Shown: positions 25,010-34,400 of the stretch, piece by piece
How the letters are laid out: each line of letters starts with the position of its first letter
Position numbering within the stretch: the first letter of the stretch is position 1
NCBI RefSeq assembly: GCF_001661675.2
Contig: NZ_CP019603.1
Coordinates: 496,001 to 560,000 of the forward strand
Source of the DNA: Croceicoccus marinus
Lineage (GTDB): Bacteria > Pseudomonadota > Alphaproteobacteria > Sphingomonadales > Sphingomonadaceae
Reading direction: 5' to 3'
Length of the DNA: 64,000 nucleotides
Program-made: the position numbers and the translations under genes
The notes under the pieces: generated by a model
The model's input: the letters and a program-made list of their open reading frames with translations, nothing else
Told to the model about the DNA's origin: nothing
Database searches by the model: none

Positions 25010-25438
25010 ATGCCGTTCACCGGACCACATGCCGACATCCAGGCGATCCGCGACTTGCTGGACGCCTATGCCGATGCCGTGACCCAGCGCGATGCCGATG
25101 CCTGGGGCGCGACCTGGGCAAGCGATGCGCGCTGGGAAATGCCCGATTATCCCGAATTCCCCCCGCAGCAGGGGCGCGACAACATCGTGGGCCTGTGGGT
25201 CACCGCGATGGAGCAATATCCCGGCATCATGTTCCACGCCTGGCCCGGTTCGATCGAGGTCGAGGGGAACCGCGCAAGGATGCGCAGCTATACCGCCGAG
25301 GTGTACGATCAGGGCGACGATACGGTGCGCGACCGCGGCCAGTACGACGACGAATGCGTCAAGATGGACGGACGCTGGCAGTTTTCGCGCCGGTCGTTCC
25401 GCAACATCCACAAGCAGGTGCGGCCCAAGGGCTGCTGA
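25010..25438 (+). CDS. NTF2-fold (SnoaL-like) protein, paralogue of the gene at 41666
   Basis: 142 residues from an ATG after GGGAGACG. Begins MPFTGPHADIQAIRDLLDAY and continues with W...DARWEMPDYPEF; the protein at 41666-42115 begins MPFTGP and keeps the same tryptophan/aspartate pattern. The acidic residues in the early helix resemble scytalone-dehydratase/steroid-isomerase relatives. Both copies lie close to Rieske components (ferredoxin here, oxygenase there). Function could be a dehydratase/isomerase or an oxygenase accessory chain. Confidence 0.82.
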   Translation: MPFTGPHADIQAIRDLLDAYADAVTQRDADAWGATWASDARWEMPDYPEFPPQQGRDNIVGLWVTAMEQYPGIMFHAWPGSIEVEGNRARMRSYTAEVYDQGDDTVRDRGQYDDECVKMDGRWQFSRRSFRNIHKQVRPKGC

Positions 25439-25459
25439 CGGGCTGACGATCCCGGACGA

Positions 25460-25500
25460 AAAAAGAGGGGGAGGCTGCATGGGCGGCCTCCCCCTTCGAC
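25460..25500. terminator. Bidirectional hairpin terminator
   Basis: GGGGGAGGC (25467-25475) pairs perfectly with GCCTCCCCC (25486-25494). On the minus strand the stem is followed by a run of T from the A-tract at 25459-25464, so it terminates the TonB receptor transcript well. It also lies after the convergent NTF2 gene. Confidence 0.75.
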
Positions 25501-25537
25501 AGGGCGGGGAGCGCGGGATACACGCCCCCCGAGGAGT

Positions 25538-28042
25538 TCAGAAGCGCTTGGTCACCTCTACCTGCACGGTGCGGGGCAGGTTGCCGAAGCCCAGCTGGTC
25601 GGCGGGGAAGCCGCCGGGCGTGCCGGTGCCGCCGCCGGTGGAAGGCCCGTCGACCACGCCGGTGACATAGAATTCGTTGGTCAGGTTCTTGCCGATCACC
25701 GCGATCTGCCAGTTGTCGTCCGCCGCGCCGAAGCGCACGCCCGCATCCAGCGTGACATAGCTGCCCTGCCACGCCAGCGGATTGCCGAAGCCCGAGGGAT
25801 TGTAGCTGTCCGAATATTTGGAATCGATGTTGAAGCCGATCTTGTAGTCGGTGCCGATGTCCCGGTCATAGGACACGCCCAGATTGCCGGTCCAGTCGGG
25901 CGCGACCGACAGTTCGGTACCGGTCAGGTCCTGGCGCGCGGCGATCGCGCTGATCGGGGTGCATCCCGCCGTGGGGGTCTGGCCCGCATAGCAGGGCCCC
26001 GCGGGGAAGTCGGTGTATTCGGCGTCGGTATAGTTGATCGACCCGTACACGTTCAGCCCCTGCACCGCATAGGGCGCGAACTCGAATTCCACCTCGACGC
26101 CGCGGGTGCGGGCATCGGCGGTCAGCGTCTGGAACGCGAAGATCGGCGAGTTGAAGAAGTCGACCTGCAGATCGTTGTAGTCATAGGTGAAGGCGATCAG
26201 GTTCAGCCGCAGCTGGTTGTCCAGGATCGTGGACTTGATGCCCGCCTCGAACCCCTCGGCCGTTTCGGGATCGAAGGTCAGGTCGCCTACCGGATCGGGC
26301 GAGAACTGCGAATTGATGCCGCCGTTGGAAAAGCCGCCCGACTTGTAGGCGGTCTTGTACGCGCCATAAAGCAGCAGGTCCGGCGTGGGCTGCCACGTCA
26401 GCGACGCTTCGGGCGAGATGTCCTGGAAATGCTGCGAGGCATTGATCACGCCCAGCCCGTCCGCCGCGTCGGCGGGGCGGAATATGCCGGTCAGCGCGGG
26501 ATTGTTGTAGGGCTGGACGAAGAAGCTGTCCTTGGTCTCGTCGGTATAGCGCGCGCCGCCCGCCAGCTCGATCGTGTCGGTCAGCGCCAGCGTGACCTGC
26601 CCGAACACCGCGAAGGTCTCGCCGTCGGTATAGCTCGTCTTGGACGTGCCGACATATTCGAAGCCCGGAGGGGCCGCGCTGTTCCGGATATTGCCGAGGA
26701 TGATGTACTGGTCGAAATCGCGCCTGGTGTTCTGGTACAGCCCGCCGATCATCACGTTGATCGGCCCGTCCAGCTGCGTCAGCAGGCGCAGTTCCTGCGA
26801 CCAGGCGTCCCAGCTTGAATCCTCGGTCGCCCAGTTCGAACCCGGTCCCGACTGGAAGTCGCAGGCGCAGGCCCATTTGTTGTTGGTCCACTGGTAGTTG
26901 GATACCGAGGTGATCTGCAGCTGGTCCGCCTGGTACACGATATTCAGCGTGCCCGACGCGGATTCGTATCGGTTGAACAGGCTGCCGTCGTCCTTGGCGA
27001 CCGGGAAATCCTCGGCGATCTCGGCCGGCAGATTGTTCTGGTAATTGACGAAATCGCGCTCGCATGGCTGGCCGGTCAGCTGCGACAGCCCGCTGTCGAG
27101 CCCGCAGCGATAGGCGGCATAGTTCCACGAGTTGTTGTTCGCGGTGTTGATGTCGTAATTGCCCTTCAGCGTCATGGTCAGCCGGTCGGTCGGCTCGAAC
27201 TTCAGCGTGGCGCGGCCCAGGAATTCCTCCTCGCCGGGCTGTTCGCGCGGGGCGGGCTGGGCGGTGAACGTTTCGGGATTGCCCGCTCCGCCCGCGGCCA
27301 GGTCGGCGAAATCGACCGTGGTATAGTCGAACGGCTCGGCCCTGTTGGTGTAATAGCCGCCCTGCATGTTGGTATAGCGGCCCGCCAGCCGGATCCCCAG
27401 CCGGTCGGTCAGCGGGTACGAGGCAATCGCCTCGATCTTGTACTGCTCGGCCTGGAACTCGTATCCGCCGCGCACGATGAACTCGGGCTCGCTGCCCGGG
27501 TCCTTGGTGGTGATCGAGATCACGCCCGCGGTCGCGTTCTTGCCGAAGAACAGCGCCTGCGGGCCCTTCAGCACCTCGACCCGGCCAAGGTCGAAGAAGC
27601 CTTCGTTGATGACGCGGCCCTGTCCGTAATAGGCGCCGTCGACGACGACCGCGACCGATTGCTCGATCCCGATCGAGGTGGAGGACGAGCCGATGCCGCG
27701 CAGGGTAAGCTGCGCGCCCGATCCGTTCGAGGCGCGGCCCACGTTGAACTGCGGCGCGATGGCGGCGATCTTCTCGACGCTGGTGATGTCGCGGTTCTGG
27801 ATGACCTGTTCGGAAATGGCGGTGACGGCCACGGGCACGTCCTGCACGCTTTCCTCGCGCTTGCGGGCGGTGACGACGATCTCGGTCAGGCCGCCGCGCT
27901 CGGGCGGATTGGCAGAGGGGAGGGGCTGCTCGACCTCTCCGTCATTGGCGTCCAGGGTCTGGGTCTGCGCGGCGGCGGGCTGGGCCAGCATCACGCCGGC
28001 AAGGCTGGTCGCGGCAAGCAGGCCGTATTTGCGTATGGTCAT
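25538..28042 (-). CDS. TonB-dependent receptor
   Basis: Complete 834-residue outer-membrane receptor with a signal peptide cut near PAAAQ (about residue 26). TonB box/plug start EIVVTARKREESVQDVP, plug hallmark EVLKGPQALFFGKNATAGV, and a C-terminal barrel strand ending in RTVQVEVTKRF with terminal Phe. The start follows GGGGAGAGGAAG. Divergent from an MDR reductase at 28237; same plug subtype as the receptor at 47469. Probably imports the substrate of the neighbouring enzymes. Confidence 0.94.
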   Translation of the reverse strand: MTIRKYGLLAATSLAGVMLAQPAAAQTQTLDANDGEVEQPLPSANPPERGGLTEIVVTARKREESVQDVPVAVTAISEQVIQNRDITSVEKIAAIAPQFNVGRASNGSGAQLTLRGIGSSSTSIGIEQSVAVVVDGAYYGQGRVINEGFFDLGRVEVLKGPQALFFGKNATAGVISITTKDPGSEPEFIVRGGYEFQAEQYKIEAIASYPLTDRLGIRLAGRYTNMQGGYYTNRAEPFDYTTVDFADLAAGGAGNPETFTAQPAPREQPGEEEFLGRATLKFEPTDRLTMTLKGNYDINTANNNSWNYAAYRCGLDSGLSQLTGQPCERDFVNYQNNLPAEIAEDFPVAKDDGSLFNRYESASGTLNIVYQADQLQITSVSNYQWTNNKWACACDFQSGPGSNWATEDSSWDAWSQELRLLTQLDGPINVMIGGLYQNTRRDFDQYIILGNIRNSAAPPGFEYVGTSKTSYTDGETFAVFGQVTLALTDTIELAGGARYTDETKDSFFVQPYNNPALTGIFRPADAADGLGVINASQHFQDISPEASLTWQPTPDLLLYGAYKTAYKSGGFSNGGINSQFSPDPVGDLTFDPETAEGFEAGIKSTILDNQLRLNLIAFTYDYNDLQVDFFNSPIFAFQTLTADARTRGVEVEFEFAPYAVQGLNVYGSINYTDAEYTDFPAGPCYAGQTPTAGCTPISAIAARQDLTGTELSVAPDWTGNLGVSYDRDIGTDYKIGFNIDSKYSDSYNPSGFGNPLAWQGSYVTLDAGVRFGAADDNWQIAVIGKNLTNEFYVTGVVDGPSTGGGTGTPGGFPADQLGFGNLPRTVQVEVTKRF

Positions 28043-28153
28043 GGTTCTTCCTCTCCCCTGTCAGGCGGGGCCCGTGCCATTGTACGGGCCTGCCCCTTGT
28101 TTTCTCGGGCTGCGCCAATGCGTATCACCACCCCGCGAGAGGCGCCCCTGACA

Positions 28154-28182
28154 AGAAGGACAGGCCTAACGAGAAGGATAGG
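28154..28182. promoter_or_regulatory. Direct repeat in the TonB receptor/MDR divergent promoter
   Basis: AGAAGGACAGG (28154-28164) and AGAAGGATAGG (28172-28182) are 11-base repeats with one mismatch and an 18-base period in the 194-base divergent spacer. They could bind a regulator; purine-rich chance similarity cannot be excluded. Confidence 0.3.
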
Positions 28183-28236
28183 TGGTCAGCGCCGCGCGCG
28201 CTGTGCAGTCTTTGCGCCAAGGGAAAGGATCATCAC

Positions 28237-29256
28237 ATGACTAAGAACCGTTACTGGCAGCTCGACGCACGGCCCGAGGGGGAGGATTTCTCCTCTGCGC
28301 TGAGCATGGCGGCGGAGCAGCTCGCCCCGCTGGAGGATGGCGAGATCCGCCTGAAGACGCGCTTCCTGTCGATGGACGCGGGCACGCGCATGTGGATGAA
28401 CTCTCGCGAGGACGGCTATCAGCCGCCGATCCCGTTGGGGTCCAAGATGGCGGGGCAGGCGCTGGGCCGGGTGACCGAAAGCCGCGACGACCGCTTTCCC
28501 GTCGGCGCGCTGGTGCGGGTGTTCGGGCAGTGGGCGGATTATTCCACCGTGCGCCCCGACGACGCCTGGGCGGTGCTGCTGGACGACGACATCGACGACG
28601 AGCGGCAGCATTTCGGCGCGCTCGGCCTCAACGGCTGGACCGCGCTATATGGCGTAAAGGACATATTGGGCATCAAGGAGGGCGAGACGCTGGTCGTGTC
28701 CGCCGCGGCCGGCGCAACCGGAAGCCTGGCGTGCCAGATCGGGCGCAACCTGGGCGCCAATGTCGTGGGCATCGCGGGCGGGCCGGACAAGTGCCGCCAC
28801 GTGGTGGAGAACCTGGGCGCGCGGCAGTGCATCGACTACAGGAACAGCGATGTCGCGGCGGAGCTGGCGAAGCTGGACGGCGGGATCGACGCCTATTTCG
28901 AGAATGTGGGCGGCAAGATCCTGGACGCTGTGCTGCAGAACATGGCGCTGCACGGGCGCATCGCGGTGTGCGGCATGATCGCCAATTACGCATCGGACGA
29001 GCCGACGCCGGGCCCCAGCAATTACGACCAGGTGCTGATGCGCCGCCTGCGGATCGAGGGTTTCCTGCTGCCCGACGTGCCCGAACGCGGGCCGGAATAT
29101 TACGACACGATGAAGCGCTGGTACCAGGAAGGCAAGATCACTTTGCCCTTCGACGTGACCGAGGGGCTCGAGAACGTGCTGACCGCCTATGCCCGCATGA
29201 TGACCGGCAAGAATACCGGCAAGGTGCTTGTCGATCTCGGCACCGAAAACGGCTGA
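28237..29256 (+). CDS. NADP-dependent zinc-free MDR oxidoreductase (PTGR/CurA-like)
   Basis: 339-residue medium-chain dehydrogenase/reductase without zinc ligands. The nucleotide site reads VSAAAGATGSLACQIGRNLG, then VVGIAGGPDKC; IPLGSKMAGQALGRV is a family N-terminal motif. Enzymes of this group reduce the C=C bond of alpha,beta-unsaturated ketones or aldehydes with NADPH. Divergent from a TonB receptor and 11 bases upstream of a ThuA-like gene. A second member of the same family sits in the same arrangement at 33342. Confidence 0.9.
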   Translation: MTKNRYWQLDARPEGEDFSSALSMAAEQLAPLEDGEIRLKTRFLSMDAGTRMWMNSREDGYQPPIPLGSKMAGQALGRVTESRDDRFPVGALVRVFGQWADYSTVRPDDAWAVLLDDDIDDERQHFGALGLNGWTALYGVKDILGIKEGETLVVSAAAGATGSLACQIGRNLGANVVGIAGGPDKCRHVVENLGARQCIDYRNSDVAAELAKLDGGIDAYFENVGGKILDAVLQNMALHGRIAVCGMIANYASDEPTPGPSNYDQVLMRRLRIEGFLLPDVPERGPEYYDTMKRWYQEGKITLPFDVTEGLENVLTAYARMMTGKNTGKVLVDLGTENG

Positions 29257-29267
29257 AGGACGGGGGC

Positions 29268-30074
29268 GTGCCGACGATCGACTATCGCAGCGAATTGCAG
29301 TGCCTGGTCGCGGTGCGCGGCCATCCGTTCGACCGCAACGCCTTTGCCGCGATGTTCGAGGGGATGGAGGGTATCGCCGTCACCATGGTCGACCAGCCCG
29401 CAGCCGCGCTGCTGATGAACCCCGCGGCCATGCGCGGTTTCGACGTGCTGGTGCTGTATGACATGCCGGGCCTGGATTTCGATGCGCCCGATGATCCGCC
29501 CGCCTATGTCGACCCGCCCGAGGAACTGGCGAAGGGCCTACCCGCGCTGCTGGAGGAAGGGAAGGGCATCGTCGCGCTGCATCACGCGCTGGCGGGCTGG
29601 CCGACATGGGATTTCTACGGCGAGATGCTGGGCGGGCGCTTCCTCTATCATCCCGGCACCGTGCGAGGCGAAGCGGTGCTGGACAGCGGCTATGCCCACG
29701 ACGTGACGCAGCTTCTGACCCCGGCGGCGGACCATCCGGTGACGCGGGGCCTGCCCGAAAGCTTCACCCTGACCGACGAGCCCTATCTGGCCGAGATCTT
29801 CGACGGTGAGGTCACTCCGCTGCTGCATTCGGACGCGAAATATACGCGCGATCATTTCTTTTCCGCGCAACACGCGGTGCGCGGCGAGATGTATTCGCGC
29901 GAGGGGTGGGACCATGCCCCAGGCAGCAATCTCGTGGGCTGGGCGAAGGAAGTCAGCCGCAGCCGCCTTGTCTATCTGCAGCCGGGCGACGGGGCGGGGG
30001 CTTACGGCAATCCCCATTACCGGCAGCTGGTCGAGAACGCGATCCGCTGGACCGCGCGCCGCCTGCCCGAATAG
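29268..30074 (+). CDS. ThuA-like domain protein
   Basis: 268 residues from a GTG after AAGGACGGGGG. The fold is that of class-I glutamine-amidotransferase-like ThuA: a central LLEEGKGIVALHHALAGWP segment, then GGRFLYHPG and TDEPYLAEIF. No amidotransferase Cys triad is evident. ThuA proteins are named after trehalose utilisation and are often found with sugar oxidoreductases, but their reaction is poorly known. Here it follows a reductase, and a distant relative follows a Rieske oxygenase at 59748. Confidence 0.82.
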   Translation: MPTIDYRSELQCLVAVRGHPFDRNAFAAMFEGMEGIAVTMVDQPAAALLMNPAAMRGFDVLVLYDMPGLDFDAPDDPPAYVDPPEELAKGLPALLEEGKGIVALHHALAGWPTWDFYGEMLGGRFLYHPGTVRGEAVLDSGYAHDVTQLLTPAADHPVTRGLPESFTLTDEPYLAEIFDGEVTPLLHSDAKYTRDHFFSAQHAVRGEMYSREGWDHAPGSNLVGWAKEVSRSRLVYLQPGDGAGAYGNPHYRQLVENAIRWTARRLPE

Positions 30075-30095
30075 AACAGGCGGCGCGCGGCGCGT

Positions 30096-30860
30096 TTACT
30101 GCGTGATCATCCCGCCATCGACGGTGAACTCGACCCCGGTGCAATAGGCGCTTTCGTCGCTGGCCAGGAACAGGTTCATGTTGGCGATGTCCTCGGGCTC
30201 GCCGAAGCGGCCCATCGGGATGCTGGCGACCAGCTGGTGATAGATCTCGGGATTATCCTCGAGCGCGGTCTTCTGCATGTTGGTCATGATCATGCCGGGA
30301 TGCACCGTGTTCACGCGAATATTGTCGGCCGCGCATTCCAGCGCCACCGTCTTGGAAAAGATCCGCACCCCGCCCTTGGCCGCGGCATAGGCGGCGGTGT
30401 TCGCCACCCCGACCTGCCCGACGATCGACGAGATGTTGATGATCGACCCGCCGCGCCCGATGCGGCGCATCAGCTTCACCGCGCGCTGCGTGCCGTGGAA
30501 CACGCTGTTGAGGTTGATGTCGCACTGCCGGTTCCATTCCTCGACCGTGTAGTCGACGATGGGGCGCAGGATCGCGATGCCGGCATTGTTGACGATCACG
30601 TCCAGCCCGCCGTGGTTCTCCTCGATATGGCCGAACACGTCGTCCCAGTCGTTGGTGCTGGACACGTCATGCGCCAGCGCCTCGGCCGAACCGCCCTTTT
30701 CGGCGATCAGGTCGACGATTTTCTGCGCGCCGTCTTTGGACAGGTCGGTGATGACGACATGGGCGCCTTCCTCGGCAAAGCGGATCGCGGTCGCGCTGCC
30801 CAGGCCGGGCATCGAGGCTCCGCCGGTCACCAGCGCGATCTTTCCTTCAAGTCTTGGCAT
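30096..30860 (-). CDS. Short-chain dehydrogenase/reductase (SDR)
   Basis: 254-residue classical SDR. Cofactor motif VTGGASMPGLGSATA, NNAG at about residue 90, catalytic Ser in IINISSIVG and YAAAK as Tyr-xxx-Lys. The acidic residue after beta-2 (ITDLSKD) favours NAD. GGAAAG precedes the ATG. Oriented with the TonB receptor at 30888 on the same strand, 27 bases downstream of it, so both may be one transcript. Expected to oxidise a hydroxy intermediate (inference). Confidence 0.92.
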   Translation of the reverse strand: MPRLEGKIALVTGGASMPGLGSATAIRFAEEGAHVVITDLSKDGAQKIVDLIAEKGGSAEALAHDVSSTNDWDDVFGHIEENHGGLDVIVNNAGIAILRPIVDYTVEEWNRQCDINLNSVFHGTQRAVKLMRRIGRGGSIINISSIVGQVGVANTAAYAAAKGGVRIFSKTVALECAADNIRVNTVHPGMIMTNMQKTALEDNPEIYHQLVASIPMGRFGEPEDIANMNLFLASDESAYCTGVEFTVDGGMITQ

Positions 30861-30887
30861 TGGGGGGTCTTTCCTTGCTGTCTGCGA

Positions 30888-33188
30888 TCAGTAGCGCACG
30901 CCCACGGTGAGGCCATAGGTCCGCGGTTCGCGCGCGGAGGCGAAGGAGAACAGCCCTGCCACGGTGAAGGCCGCGGTCGTCCCCCTGTCGTCAAGCAGGT
31001 TGCGGCCGAACGCGCTGACATAGGCCTCGGCATCGCCGATCTCGAAATTGGCGGTGAGCGAGGCGTCGAGCAGGTTCTGCTGATCGGTGCGCACGCGCGG
31101 ATCGTTGCCGTTCACGATGACCGGCCCGTTCACCAAATCGCCCGTCAGCGGGCCGAGCGAGATCTGCTGGTCGTACTTGCCGATGAAGCGGTATCCGACC
31201 GTGCCGACCAGCTCGCCGAAGCTGACAGGCTGCGCGTATTCGGCGCCGACGGAGGCGGTGACGTCGGGGCTGTAGATCGGGTCGTTGTTCGAATAGTCGA
31301 ACGGCAGGATCACGCCGTTCAGTATATTGCCCGCGATGAAATCGTCGAACTGCGCGTCGAGCAGGCCCAGCGTGGCATTGATGCGCAGATTGCGCACCGG
31401 CCGGAAGCTGGCGTCGGCCTCGATCCCCTTGATCGTGGCGGAGCCGACATTGTTGGTGATGGTCTGGTTGCCGGTGGGGCCGCCCGGGATGGTCGTGTTC
31501 TGCTGCAGCCCGTCATATTTCGAAATGAAGCCCGCCAGGTTGAACTGCAGCGTGCCGTTCAGCAAATCGAGCTTCGATCCGATCTCGTAGCTGTCGACGA
31601 CTTCGGGATCATAGGGCGTCGATGCCGTCTCGGCGGTCGCGGCACGCGGGCTGAAGCCGCCCGAACGATAGCCGCGCGACCAGCTGGCATAGAACATCGC
31701 ATCGGGATTGGGCCGCCAGTCGACGCCCACCTTGGGCGTGAACTTGCTGAAGCTGTCGTCGCCCTCGCCGATCAGGCCAAGCTGGGCAAAGCTGTTGCGC
31801 AGCGTCTTTTCATCGCGCGTCCAGCGTCCGCCGAACGACAGGCGCAGGTTTTCCGCAAATGCCCAGTTGAAGTCGCCGAACGCGGCATAGCTCTTGGTCG
31901 TTCCGCGCACGCTTTGCGGATTATTGTCGAAGTCGATCGGATCGACGGCGGGCGCGAAGCCGAAGACCTTGGTGTACTGGACCAGGTCAAACTCGGAATC
32001 GAAATAATAGCCGCCCACGACATAGTCGAATCCGTCGAACAGGTCGCCCGCGGCGCGCAGTTCCTGGCTGAACTGCTGATAATCCTGGATGCGGCGCGGG
32101 TAATACAGGTCGGTATAGGTCGAATCGAAATCCTGGGTCTGGTTCTCGCTCGACTTGCGAAGGCTGGTGACCGAGGTGAACAGGATCGGCCCGGTGTCCC
32201 AGTTCGCCTCCGCCGTGATGGACGGCGCTTCATAGCTGCCGCCGGCGGGCTGGCCGAACACGGTGTAGAGGTCGTCGGTGGTGTTGCGGTTGCACAGCTC
32301 GGGCGGGGCGAAGCCGCAGAACAGCTCGGTATCGTTGGTGATCACCGAATTGACCACTTCGAAGTCCTGCACCTGCTTCTCGACGGTCAGCAGCAGGTCG
32401 AAATCGTCGTGCGGCTGGACCGCGATGGCGACGCCGAAATTATGGTTGGTCGCGCCGCCGCGGCGCTCGCCGGTCTGTCCGTCGCGGTAGAAGCCGTCGC
32501 TTTCGTTATAGAAATAGAACGGCTTCACGCCGATGACGTCGCCGATCCCGAAATTCAGCACGGCCCGCGCGCTATAGGTGCCGAACTTGGCATAGGACGC
32601 CTCGGCCTTGATGCCGGTTTCGAACGTGGGGCGGGTACGGCGGATGTTGATGACGCCGCCGATGGTGTTGCGCCCGAACAACGTGCCCTGCGGCCCGCGC
32701 AGCACCTCGATCTGTTCGATGTCGAAGAAATCCAGCAGCTGGCCGGTATTGGTGCCGATGAACACGCCGTCGATGACGACCCCGACGGTGGGCTCCTGCG
32801 ACTTTTCGATATCGGCATAGGTCAGCCCGCGGATCGACAGGTTCGCCGCAGCCGCGCCCGAGTTCTGCTGGGTGATGAGCAGGTTGGGCGCCTCGCCCTG
32901 AAGGTCGCCGATGTTCAGCGAGTTCTTGTTCTCCAGCATCGCGGCATTGATCGCGGTGATGGCGACGGGTGTGTCCTGCAGCGCTTCCTCGCGGCGGCGG
33001 GCGGTAACGATGATAGCGTTGGGATCGGTGCTGCCCTCGACCGGGCCGGCGGCGGGGGTGGGTCCTTCGGGATCGGGGACCAGGTCGGTGTCCTGGTTCG
33101 TGGCCTGCGCGCAAGCGGCTTGTGTGACGAACATCGCCGATCCTGCCAGGGCGGCGGCGGCGACGGCACGTGCAAATCCGGATGCCAT
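30888..33188 (-). CDS. TonB-dependent receptor
   Basis: Complete 766-residue receptor. Signal peptide to about residue 27 (QAACAQA), TonB box AIIVTARRREEALQDTP, plug hallmark EVLRGPQGTLFGRNTIGGV, C-terminal strand RTYGLTVGVRY ending in an aromatic. GGGAGAGGGAG lies before the start. Same subtype as the receptor at the left edge. Divergent from the MDR reductase at 33342. Confidence 0.94.
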   Translation of the reverse strand: MASGFARAVAAAALAGSAMFVTQAACAQATNQDTDLVPDPEGPTPAAGPVEGSTDPNAIIVTARRREEALQDTPVAITAINAAMLENKNSLNIGDLQGEAPNLLITQQNSGAAAANLSIRGLTYADIEKSQEPTVGVVIDGVFIGTNTGQLLDFFDIEQIEVLRGPQGTLFGRNTIGGVINIRRTRPTFETGIKAEASYAKFGTYSARAVLNFGIGDVIGVKPFYFYNESDGFYRDGQTGERRGGATNHNFGVAIAVQPHDDFDLLLTVEKQVQDFEVVNSVITNDTELFCGFAPPELCNRNTTDDLYTVFGQPAGGSYEAPSITAEANWDTGPILFTSVTSLRKSSENQTQDFDSTYTDLYYPRRIQDYQQFSQELRAAGDLFDGFDYVVGGYYFDSEFDLVQYTKVFGFAPAVDPIDFDNNPQSVRGTTKSYAAFGDFNWAFAENLRLSFGGRWTRDEKTLRNSFAQLGLIGEGDDSFSKFTPKVGVDWRPNPDAMFYASWSRGYRSGGFSPRAATAETASTPYDPEVVDSYEIGSKLDLLNGTLQFNLAGFISKYDGLQQNTTIPGGPTGNQTITNNVGSATIKGIEADASFRPVRNLRINATLGLLDAQFDDFIAGNILNGVILPFDYSNNDPIYSPDVTASVGAEYAQPVSFGELVGTVGYRFIGKYDQQISLGPLTGDLVNGPVIVNGNDPRVRTDQQNLLDASLTANFEIGDAEAYVSAFGRNLLDDRGTTAAFTVAGLFSFASAREPRTYGLTVGVRY

Positions 33189-33252
33189 GTTGAAATTCTC
33201 CCTCTCCCGCCGGCGGTGTGTCCCGCCGGTCCCTGTTCATCTTGTCGTATAT

Positions 33253-33264
33253 TTTGCCGGCAAA
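33253..33264. promoter_or_regulatory. Palindrome in the second TonB receptor/MDR divergent promoter
   Basis: TTTGCCGGCAAA is a perfect 12-base palindrome 65 bases upstream of the receptor and 78 upstream of the reductase. Its location suits an operator for the divergent pair. No adjacent regulator gene is obvious. Confidence 0.35.
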
Positions 33265-33341
33265 GCGTCACTGTGCTTTGTGTCAGGTGCCAGGAAGCGG
33301 CCATCTGCCGACCATGACGGCCAAAGCTGACAGGAGAGATC

Positions 33342-34355
33342 ATGACCCAGAACCGCCGCTTCATCCTGCGCCGCCGGCCCCAGGGCGACCCCGTGCCGCA
33401 AGACTTCGAACTGGTGGAGGAGGACATCCCCGCCCCGCCGCCGGGCGGCTTCACGATGCGCAACGTCTATTGCTCGCTCGACCCGGCGCAGCGCGGCTGG
33501 ATGTCGGACGAGGAAAGCTACATGCCGCCGATCCCGCTGGGCGATGCGGTGCGCGCGACCTGCGTGGGCACGGTGCATGCCAGCGACAATCCCGACTTTC
33601 CGGCCGGAAGCTGGGTGATGAACCTGAACGCGATCGAGGATTACACCGCGGTCGAGCCCGGCCATTTCACCGCGCCGGTCGACGTGTCGTTGGCGGACAG
33701 CCCTTCGCGATTCCTGTCCGCGATGGGCGCGGTGGGGCTGACGGCCTATTTCGGGCTGACCGAGGTGGCCAGGCCGCAAAAGGGCGAGACATTATGCGTC
33801 AGCGCAGCCGCCGGGGCGGTGGGATCGGTGGTGGGCCAGATCGGCCGCATCATGGGCTGCCGCACCATCGGCATCGCGGGCGGCCCGGAAAAATGCCGCC
33901 GCCTGGTCGAGGATTACGGCTATGACGTGGCCATCGACTATCGCGGCAAGGACCACGACGCCCTGCGCGCCGAACTGGCCAGCGCCGCGCCCGACGGCAT
34001 CGACATCGTGTTCGAGAACGTGGGCGGCCAGATCCTGGAGGCCGAGATCTTCGAGCTGGCGAAGAAGGCGCGCATCGTGCTGTGCGGGCTGATCAGCGAA
34101 TATAACGCGGTAGAGCCGCACGGGCTGAAGAACCTGTGGCAGGTCATCGTCAAGGAAGCGACGCTGCACGGATTCCTGGTGATGGACTATGCCCCGCGCT
34201 TTGCCGAAGGCGGCGCGCAGATCGCCGAATGGATGCAGCAGGGCCGCATGCGCATCGACGAGGATGTGCAGCACGGCATCGAGAACAGCTATGACGCGTT
34301 CATGCGGCTGTTTTCGGGCCGGAACACCGGCAAGCTGATCCTGAAGATCGGCTGA
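33342..34355 (+). CDS. NADP-dependent zinc-free MDR oxidoreductase, second copy
   Basis: 337 residues, same family as 28237: VSAAAGAVGSVVGQIGR and IGIAGGPEKCRRLVEDYG. The N-terminal MSDEESYMPPIPLGDAV matches the PTGR/CurA group. Expected to reduce an enone or enal with NADPH. The similarity to the first copy is clear but moderate, so the duplication is old or the two were recruited separately. CAGGAGAG precedes the start. Confidence 0.9.
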   Translation: MTQNRRFILRRRPQGDPVPQDFELVEEDIPAPPPGGFTMRNVYCSLDPAQRGWMSDEESYMPPIPLGDAVRATCVGTVHASDNPDFPAGSWVMNLNAIEDYTAVEPGHFTAPVDVSLADSPSRFLSAMGAVGLTAYFGLTEVARPQKGETLCVSAAAGAVGSVVGQIGRIMGCRTIGIAGGPEKCRRLVEDYGYDVAIDYRGKDHDALRAELASAAPDGIDIVFENVGGQILEAEIFELAKKARIVLCGLISEYNAVEPHGLKNLWQVIVKEATLHGFLVMDYAPRFAEGGAQIAEWMQQGRMRIDEDVQHGIENSYDAFMRLFSGRNTGKLILKIG

Positions 34356-34360
34356 TGCCA

Positions 34361-34395
34361 ACGGGTCCGGGCGGTGCCGTGGGCCCCGCCCGTTC
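34361..34395. terminator. Hairpin between convergent MDR and SDR genes
   Basis: CGGGCGG (34368-34374) pairs with CCGCCCG (34386-34392) in the 45-base gap between two converging genes. GC-rich and stable, but without a clear T-run on either strand. Confidence 0.4.
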
Positions 34396-34400
34396 GCGCT

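Noticed and set aside
30237..33317. 1026-codon open frame on the plus strand
   Set aside because: Antisense of an SDR and a TonB receptor; composition is typical of shadow frames.
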